Assembly: GCA_023457715.1 (NCBI GenBank)
Contig: JAEWKR010000077.1
Location: 1-51,029, forward strand
Direction of reading: 5' to 3'
Length of the DNA stretch: 51,029 nt
Source: Verrucomicrobiota bacterium
Lineage (GTDB): Bacteria > Verrucomicrobiota > Verrucomicrobiia > Opitutales > Opitutaceae
This document shows positions 45,593 through 51,029 of this stretch, in pieces; within the stretch, counting starts at the first letter, position 1; each line of letters opens with the position of its first letter. A program made the translations under genes and the position numbers. Under the pieces are notes generated by a model, which was given only the letters and a program-made list of their open reading frames with translations, ran no database searches and was not told where the DNA came from.

Positions 45593-48500
45593 ACGCGAGA
45601 CCACCACCTTCTACTACGACGACCGCGGTAACGTCACCACGAAGATCGATCCCCTTGGCGCACGCACGACGTATGCCTATTATCCCGATTCCGACCGCGC
45701 CAAGCTGGAGACTGACCACTACGCCAATGTCAAATCGATGGCGTACGACGTCGCGGGCAATCTGACGGCGGAGACGCTCGGCGCCGACCCCGATCAAGAT
45801 CCGGCTCACCCGACCACCGGCTACACCACGCGCACCGTGTACAACGCACTCAGTGCGCCCACGCGCCTCACCGATGCGGATGGTCGCGTCCAGACGTTCG
45901 ACTACGATCCCGTGACCAATGAGCTTCTCACGCACACGGTGGGCGCTGACCCGGCGAACCCCGCGGCCGGCGACAAAACCACGTACACTTACTACGCGGA
46001 TGGCACCCTCAAGACGACCACGGACGCGCTTGGGAATGTCACGAGCTACCAGTACAACTATGCTTTCACCGACGCCGCGCATCCGGGCGCCGTGAAGCAG
46101 GTCACCACGACGGTGATTGACCCCGCGGGACCGGCCGGTTCGGACCGCACCAACGCCGCCGATGCGGTGCTGCGCCAGACGCAAACCCTGCACGACCGGC
46201 AGGAAAACCAGGTGGCGCAGATCGTCAGCCGCAATCTACCCGATGGCACCGCTGAAGATGTCGTCACGCGTTACATCTATGACTCCGAAAATCGGCTGCG
46301 GGCCACGGTTCTGCCGGATGGCCGCGTCACCGAGACGCGCTACAATGCTATCGGCAAGGAGGCGCAGTCGCTCCAGTGGCAGTCGAAGGCGGACGATGCC
46401 ACGACGGAGCGCGCCTTTTTCGACGCGGAAGACCGCAAAGTGTGGTCGCAGGATCGCCGCGGTTACCGCACGTTCTTCACCTATGACGATGTGGGGCGGC
46501 AGCGCTTTGTCATCCACCCGGACGCCAACGACGGAGTGGGGGAGGCAGCTCCGAGCGAACCGACGGATGCCCGCCTGGCCGATAACCCCAAATCCGAAAC
46601 GCAGTACGACCTCATTGGCCGCGTCACGGCGCAGATCGACGAAGCAGGGGCGAAGACGTCGTTCACCTACGAGGACGGCTGCGGCTGCGCCCAGCGGCGC
46701 AAGGAAATGATCCAGCACCGCCCCGAGGGTAATCTGGTCACCACGTATACCTACGACAAAGCCGGCAACCTGACCTACGTCACCGACCCACGTGGAGCCA
46801 CCACGCGCACGGATTACGACGACCGCGGCCGTCCGACGATCGTCACGCATCCGGCCACGGACGAGCACCCCGCAACGCAGAGCGAAACGCGCTACGACGC
46901 ACTCGGTCGTCGGATCGCGGTGATCGATCAGGAGGGCAAGATCACCCGGTATCGTTTCGACGGCCTCGGCCGCCTCGTGGAAGTCCGTCAGTACTTGGAC
47001 GCCGCGACCGCGGAGTCTGACTCCGACTCTCAACTCTCAACCCTCAACTCTCAACTGATCAGCACCCGCTACACCTACGACGAGCTTGGCAACCAAGTCA
47101 CTCAGACGGACGCGCTGGGTCGGACGACGACCTATTGGACCGACGTGGCAGGCCGCCGGACGAAGCGGATCCTGCCGAAGGAGGCCACCGAGTCGGCGGC
47201 GCTGGAGGAGGCGTTGCAGTATGACGGTTGGGGCAATCTTTGGAAACGCACCGACTTCGGCGGGAAGACGACGACGTTCCTCTACGACGCGCTGAACCGG
47301 CTGACGTCGAAATCAGCCGACACGACCCATCCCTCGCTCGGTTACAGTCACGCGATTACCCGCGTGGAGTACGACTACGATGAGAATGGCGCCCGGAAAG
47401 CGGCGCGCACGTACAACGGGTCGAACGTGCTGTTGTACAGTGAGACCACGCCACGCGACGAGCGCGGCCGCCTCGATTACAAGGACACGGCCGGAGGTCG
47501 GTTGGATTACGGCTACCATGCCAACAATCTGCTAAAAGACGTGGTGTCCTCGAATCCCGGTGGCGTGAATGTCGGCTATCGCTACGACAAAGTGAACCGG
47601 CTCGCCCATGTCGATGACGCGAGCACGGGGACCACGTTGACGAGCGACTACACCTACAACGCGAACGGCAGCCTGGAGACGCTCACGCAGCCCAATGGCG
47701 TGGTGCACACCTATGGGTACGACGCCTTGAACCGGCTGCGGACCCTGACCGTGGCGAAGGGCGCGACGACGCTTCACGCCTACGAATACAAGCTTCGTGT
47801 CTCCGGCCACCGCCGGCAGGTGCTGGAAGGTGCGCGCACGACCTCGTACACCTACGACAAGCTCTACCGCCTCACGAACGAGGCGATCGCCGGCGACACC
47901 CACGGCAACAACGGTGAAATCGGCTACGAACTGGACAAAGTCGGCAACCGGAAGGCGAGGAGCTCTCACTTGTCAGCCATCAGCGGTCAGCTGAACCTGA
48001 CCTACAATGCCCGCGACTGGCTGAACGGCGACACCTACGACGCCAATGGCAACACCGTGGTCGGAAGTCTCTCGTCCCTGGTCTCTGGTCCCTCGTCTCT
48101 TTCCGGCACCGACGCCTACGATTTCGAGAACCGCCTAATCGCTCGCACCCGCGCCGACGGTTCGACTGTCAACATCAGCTACGACGCCGACGGCATCCGC
48201 ATCGCGAAGAGCATCCTCGACGGCACCGGCGCCGCCGTGTCCGCCACCTCCTGGCTCGTCGATGCCAACAACCTGACTGGCTACGCCCAGGTGCTGGAAG
48301 AACGGATTGCGACCACCAGCGGCACAGCGCTGCGGACCTACACGTACGGAACGAGCCTGATTTCCCAGTCGCTGGTCTCTGGTCCCTCGTCCCTGGTCTC
48401 GTATTTCGCCGCGGACGGCCACGGCAACGTCCGCGAACTCACCGACGGCAGCGGCGCCGTCACCGACCGCTACGACTACGACGCCTTCGGCACCCTGATC

Positions 48501-49352
48501 CACCGCGCCGGCGTCACCGACAACGCCTACCTGTACTGCGGCGAGCAGTACGATCCGGATCTGGGCCTCTACTACCTGCGTGCGCGGTACATGAACGCGG
48601 ATAGTGGTCGGTTCTGGTCGATGGACAGCCACGGCGGTGCCGCCGACGACCCAGTTTCGCTCCACAAGTACCTGTATGCACAACACGATCCCGTTAAGTT
48701 TGTAGATCCGAGCGGGTACATCTCGATCGTCGAGACCCAAGCCGTGCTGTATAACCTCGGTATCCGAATGGTGCCCGTTGCGACGAAGATTAGCTTTTTC
48801 GTAGCAGAAGCCGCCGGCGTGTCGACGATAGGGGTTGGGGCAATACGTGGAGCGGTAGCGCTCGGGACCGCTGCAGATCGCGCACTCCCCCCGGGCCTTA
48901 GTGTTGGTCAGCTGTTTACAGCGGCGTTGAAGCTTCCGAAAGGTATTGTGGTTGGGGCACATCGTTTCGTGCGGAGAGCTATTTCGGGCAGTGGGATGCA
49001 ATCGAACCACTTGAATCAAACCGCAGCCTTCCCGTTAGCAGGGGCTGATGATGCCCTTACGATCAGCCTCAAAGGATCGACAGCCACGAAGGGCTCGCAG
49101 CATTACCATTTTCACCGGGTATTGGAGGAATTCTGGTCGAAGTTCCGAAACGGTCCTCTCAGTTTTCGCCCGCCTACAAACGCAGAGTACGACGATGCGC
49201 TTAGAGAAGCGCTCGCAGAAGCTGAGGTTCCCGCTGGCGCAATCGAGGAGCTTGTCGCGCTTGCACGTGCATCACGTCGAGCTGTAGGGTACTTCGACGA
49301 TGCGGGTGGCCTTCCACCCACCGTGCCTCAAGCTATTCCTGGTGTACCATGA
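45549..49352 (+). CDS. Rhs/YD-repeat polymorphic toxin with HNH-type nuclease tip
   Basis: Up to 1267 residues, with protein-like sequence starting at FYYDDRGNVTTKIDPLGART. Many YD repeats (YDALGRR, YDKAGNLTYV) build the Rhs cage. The core ends with AYLYCGEQYDPDLGLYYLRA, FWSMDSHGG and PVKFVDPSGY near residue 1057. The last ~210 residues are the variable tip; MQSNHLNQTAAF (about 1147), HYHFHRVLEEFW and PTNAEYDDALREAL resemble HNH/Endo VII-type toxins of the SNH/SHH group. No N-terminal signal or secretion domain remains in frame. Four 7-bp repeat arrays lie within it. The stop overlaps the immunity gene by 4 bp. Confidence 0.85.
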   Translation: MRPRRPAARAGRCHKRETTTFYYDDRGNVTTKIDPLGARTTYAYYPDSDRAKLETDHYANVKSMAYDVAGNLTAETLGADPDQDPAHPTTGYTTRTVYNALSAPTRLTDADGRVQTFDYDPVTNELLTHTVGADPANPAAGDKTTYTYYADGTLKTTTDALGNVTSYQYNYAFTDAAHPGAVKQVTTTVIDPAGPAGSDRTNAADAVLRQTQTLHDRQENQVAQIVSRNLPDGTAEDVVTRYIYDSENRLRATVLPDGRVTETRYNAIGKEAQSLQWQSKADDATTERAFFDAEDRKVWSQDRRGYRTFFTYDDVGRQRFVIHPDANDGVGEAAPSEPTDARLADNPKSETQYDLIGRVTAQIDEAGAKTSFTYEDGCGCAQRRKEMIQHRPEGNLVTTYTYDKAGNLTYVTDPRGATTRTDYDDRGRPTIVTHPATDEHPATQSETRYDALGRRIAVIDQEGKITRYRFDGLGRLVEVRQYLDAATAESDSDSQLSTLNSQLISTRYTYDELGNQVTQTDALGRTTTYWTDVAGRRTKRILPKEATESAALEEALQYDGWGNLWKRTDFGGKTTTFLYDALNRLTSKSADTTHPSLGYSHAITRVEYDYDENGARKAARTYNGSNVLLYSETTPRDERGRLDYKDTAGGRLDYGYHANNLLKDVVSSNPGGVNVGYRYDKVNRLAHVDDASTGTTLTSDYTYNANGSLETLTQPNGVVHTYGYDALNRLRTLTVAKGATTLHAYEYKLRVSGHRRQVLEGARTTSYTYDKLYRLTNEAIAGDTHGNNGEIGYELDKVGNRKARSSHLSAISGQLNLTYNARDWLNGDTYDANGNTVVGSLSSLVSGPSSLSGTDAYDFENRLIARTRADGSTVNISYDADGIRIAKSILDGTGAAVSATSWLVDANNLTGYAQVLEERIATTSGTALRTYTYGTSLISQSLVSGPSSLVSYFAADGHGNVRELTDGSGAVTDRYDYDAFGTLIHRAGVTDNAYLYCGEQYDPDLGLYYLRARYMNADSGRFWSMDSHGGAADDPVSLHKYLYAQHDPVKFVDPSGYISIVETQAVLYNLGIRMVPVATKISFFVAEAAGVSTIGVGAIRGAVALGTAADRALPPGLSVGQLFTAALKLPKGIVVGAHRFVRRAISGSGMQSNHLNQTAAFPLAGADDALTISLKGSTATKGSQHYHFHRVLEEFWSKFRNGPLSFRPPTNAEYDDALREALAEAEVPAGAIEELVALARASRRAVGYFDDAGGLPPTVPQAIPGVP
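47027..47054 (+). repeat. Heptamer array (CTCTCAA)x4 in the Rhs gene
   Basis: Units CTCTCAA, CTCTCAA, CCCTCAA, CTCTCAA in tandem, encoding SQLSTLNSQL between two YD repeats. Gain or loss of one unit would shift the frame. Confidence 0.85.
47971..47991 (+). repeat. Heptamer array (NNTCAGC)x3 in the Rhs gene
   Basis: Units TGTCAGC, CATCAGC, GGTCAGC, encoding part of LSAISGQL between YD repeats. A different unit from the other arrays. Confidence 0.75.
48068..48102 (+). repeat. Heptamer array (TCYCTSG)x4-5 in the Rhs gene
   Basis: Units TCTCTCG, TCCCTGG, TCTCTGG, TCCCTCG and a degenerate TCTCTTT, encoding SLSSLVSGPSSLS in a loop between YD repeats. Confidence 0.8.
48369..48396 (+). repeat. Second (TCYCTSG)x4 heptamer array in the Rhs gene
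   Basis: Units TCGCTGG, TCTCTGG, TCCCTCG, TCCCTGG, closely related to the array 300 bp upstream and encoding SLVSGPSSLVS. Confidence 0.8.
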
Positions 49353-49876
49353 ACGACGACTTGGATGTTGCAGTACGCGCGCTCAAACAAATCCATTGGC
49401 TCGCCAAGGTGGGGAACGCTCCCGAAAAAGGGGGCGAATATTTGTGGGCTGAGACTCCGAGTGCTGCACGTCACAGTCTCGCCTCTCCTGCGTGGGTAAA
49501 TTTCAAGCTTATGGTCCGGAATCGCAATTATCGCGATGTCGCACGCGGGAACCACACTAGGTTCAAGAAGTGGGATCAGTTTGCCCAACATGCCTGGGGG
49601 GAAGTGTCGGCAATCTCGGATAACATCAGGAGGGAGCTCACGCACCGGCTCGATCCACCATCGTCCGTATTGAAGAACGTCGACGCAGACGTGTGGGCGA
49701 TGCTATTCGAATTGGTATATGCGGACCTTTGCCTAACCCCCGTATGGCAAAGCAGACTGATTCCCGCCTTCAAGCGTGGTCATATTCCGTGCGGTTGGGT
49801 CGGCGATGAGATTGATGAAACGTGGGCTGGCGCAAGCGAACTGCCGCTGCCACAAGGACGGGTATTAATCTATTAG
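49349..49876 (+). CDS. Probable immunity protein for the Rhs toxin tip
   Basis: 175 residues. The ATG overlaps the toxin stop (ATGA), the normal place for a cognate immunity gene. The protein is soluble with aromatic and acidic surface-type residues (RALKQIHWLAKVGNAPEKGG, DADVWAMLFELVYADLCLTP) and ends GRVLIY. No signal peptide. I recognise no named immunity family, so the role rests on position. Confidence 0.65.
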   Translation: MNDDLDVAVRALKQIHWLAKVGNAPEKGGEYLWAETPSAARHSLASPAWVNFKLMVRNRNYRDVARGNHTRFKKWDQFAQHAWGEVSAISDNIRRELTHRLDPPSSVLKNVDADVWAMLFELVYADLCLTPVWQSRLIPAFKRGHIPCGWVGDEIDETWAGASELPLPQGRVLIY

Positions 49877-49980
49877 TGGGCGACGCATCCGGAAGAGGAG
49901 GGAAGGTTGAAAAAGGGGTCAGGCCGGGAAATGTTGATTTACTGCTCGCCAAATAATCTGGCGTAGGCCGAGATCGTGGT

Positions 49981-50073
49981 GTGCCAAGACCGCTGCGAGT
50001 GCAGTACGAGGGTGCGATGTACCACGTGATCAACCGTGGGAATTATCTGTGCCGGATTTTTTTCGCGTCGTAG
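49981..50073 (+). pseudogene. Truncated REP-associated transposase (RAYT) remnant
   Basis: GTG 49981 opens PRPLRVQYEGAMYHVINRGN, the typical start of Y1-type TnpA_REP transposases (YHV-x-NRGN), but the frame closes after 31 codons and no catalytic body follows. The words AAAAAGGGGTCAGGC (49913-49927) and TGTTGATTTA just upstream look like the usual leader of such elements. Confidence 0.75.
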
Positions 50074-50360
50074 TTTGTGACGCGATTGGCGTCGTAGGGT
50101 TTTTGGCGTTTTTGCCACGCTATCGTCCGAAAAAAGTGCCCGGCAGATCGTAGGGTGCGGGCCTGCTACGACCATGAAGGCGGGCGGCTGCGGCTTCCGA
50201 TGTCAAAGAACGACTGGTTTTCACCAGGTGCGTCGTAGGTCCCGGCAATGGGCTCGGGAGAGATCCTGCGCGAGTGAGCCAGCGGCGTCGCAGTCCGACG
50301 CCGCCGGCCGTTTTGCGGGTGCGCTCAGAAGAGCGCCATCTGGGCAGGATCGGACGCGGC

Positions 50361-50384
50361 CCGTTCGACAAGCTCAGGGCAGGC
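50361..50384. repeat. Interspersed-repeat word, TTCGACAAGCTCAGGGCAG type
   Basis: TTCGACAAGCTCAGGGCAGG starts at 50364. This word, or its complement, recurs as a dispersed short repeat in several bacterial phyla and metagenomes, from memory. Only one copy was seen in this window. Confidence 0.5.
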
Positions 50385-50712
50385 GGGTGCGTGCGCGTGC
50401 AGCAGCCGGTGGACCTGCGCCATCGCCTCGATCTGGCGGGACTGCACGAGCGACTTGTCGGCGAAGCGCAGTGAGCCGCGGACACCTATCTGGCTGGGGT
50501 GGCAGGCGTTCTGGGCCTGCGTGGAGACCATGCCCCGGAGACCAGGGTGCCCCAGGATCAAGCCTCGTCATGCGATCTTACGAGGGGATTGCAGCCGACA
50601 TCGCAACCGCACGTAATGTGGAGAACCGCTGTGAGACAACGGGTTACGATTTCTGGCAGAGGAAGGGCATCTTCATCAAAACGTAGCTCACCCGGCCTGT
50701 CGCCCCCTTCAA

Positions 50713-50884
50713 GGGACAGACATGCCTCCGCGAGGGACAGACATACCCGGAGTGCCTCCCAAGGCACGGACAGACGTCCGGGGAGGAACAGCCCCCAGAG
50801 GCCGCTCGGAAAGACTGCCTTTTGAGAGGGACAGGTACGGTCGGCCTACGGTCGGCCGGGGACACGTAAGGGACAGGTACGGTC
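50713..50884. repeat. Paired short direct repeats
   Basis: GGGACAGACAT occurs at 50713-50723 and 50734-50744; GGGACAGGTACGGTC at 50828-50842 and 50870-50884. They may be decayed REP-like units linked to the RAYT remnant. Confidence 0.5.
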
Positions 50885-50910
50885 CGGCCCCGGTAGATGA
50901 CCCGCTACAG

Positions 50911-50928
50911 CGTCAAAAAGCTTTGACG
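50911..50928. terminator. Hairpin before the second IS21 copy
   Basis: CGTCAAA and TTTGACG pair perfectly around AAGC, 15 bp outside the IS tip. No T-run follows; it may be part of the REP-like debris. Confidence 0.35.
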
Positions 50929-50943
50929 TCGCGGTAAACATCC

Positions 50944-51029
50944 TGTGAGCGGCGGGTAGGAACTCGTCGTTTTATGGCGGATAAGAATCCACCTTTTCTT
51001 CCGCCGATCTTCTTCGGTTAAGAGACGAA
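50944..51029 (+). mobile_element. Start of a second IS21 copy, inverted
   Basis: Exact reverse complement of 3182-3267. The tip TGTGAGC begins at 50944 and the element would run rightward out of the window, so its operon points away from that of the first copy. Confidence 0.95.

Larger units (their letters stand above)
50074..50943. other. Repeat-rich stretch without a supported gene
   Basis: Open frames on both strands look random. It contains the repeat at 50361-50384, pairs of short direct repeats at 50713-50884 and a hairpin at 50911-50928, and ends at the second IS21 copy. It is best read as transposon and repeat debris. Confidence 0.5.

Noticed and set aside
45141..47033. Long minus-strand frames (350 and 265 codons) opposite the Rhs repeats
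   Set aside because: They mirror the periodic YD-repeat DNA; their Val/Arg/Gly repeats follow from that periodicity.
1..51029. Window as a circular plasmid with overlapping ends
   Set aside because: The ends share sequence only in inverted orientation, so they cannot be joined into a circle.
1..51029. CRISPR array
   Set aside because: No series of regularly spaced 24-40 bp direct repeats was seen; the repeats present are heptamers, inverted repeats or IS ends.

Overview
The window looks like an accessory, transfer-rich stretch of a high-GC genome from the phylum Verrucomicrobiota, probably near Opitutaceae. This is inferred from three things: the four-gene layout of the IS21-family element (zinc-finger gene, small helix-turn-helix gene, istA, istB), large secreted proteins ending in a repeated ~120-residue domain, and the style of the Rhs/YD-repeat protein. 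No rRNA, tRNA or CRISPR array was found, and almost no core metabolic gene is present.

Layout. 1-3267: IS21-family element, genes leftward, lacking only about 20 bp of its left tip. 3640-11291: a mobilisation-like module with a relaxase-like gene, two DNA-binding-type accessory genes, iteron-like repeats and strong palindromes; at least two genes here are broken by in-frame stops or frameshifts. 11569-13273: a LuxR-type regulator and a zinc-ribbon membrane protein. 13461-24786: four consecutive rightward genes for exported proteins, two of them giant metalloproteases; three of the four share a C-terminal domain. 24867-31459: a mostly leftward cluster with a PD-(D/E)XK nuclease, a two-zinc-finger protein translationally coupled to a leucine-rich-repeat protein, a frameshifted gene, a WYL regulator and a membrane coiled-coil protein. 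It resembles a defence island. Two copies of one 17-bp palindrome sit just upstream of three starts.

31460-37060: small accessory genes and remnants, an orphan MazE antitoxin, an IS110-family transposase, a short tyrosine recombinase, and two ~150-bp structured repeats at the edges of the IS110/small-gene segment. 37231-39833: an apparent operon of a LuxR-type regulator, a small membrane protein and two helical proteins with related N-termini. 39851-42588: a secreted endonuclease/exonuclease/phosphatase-family protein and two hypothetical genes. 42730-49876: a shattered set of Rhs/LamG/PKD fragments in changing frames and strands, then a long Rhs protein with a probable HNH-type nuclease tip and an overlapping immunity gene. 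Its YD-repeat region carries four short arrays of 7-bp repeats. 49877-51029: transposase and repeat debris, ending in the first 86 bp of a second IS21 copy, inverted relative to the first.

The most notable signals are the scrambled Rhs region with its heptamer arrays, the paired structured repeats next to the IS110 transposase and tyrosine recombinase, and the shared 17-bp operator-like palindrome in the nuclease/LRR/WYL island. All functional calls come from reading motifs by eye; no database search was possible.
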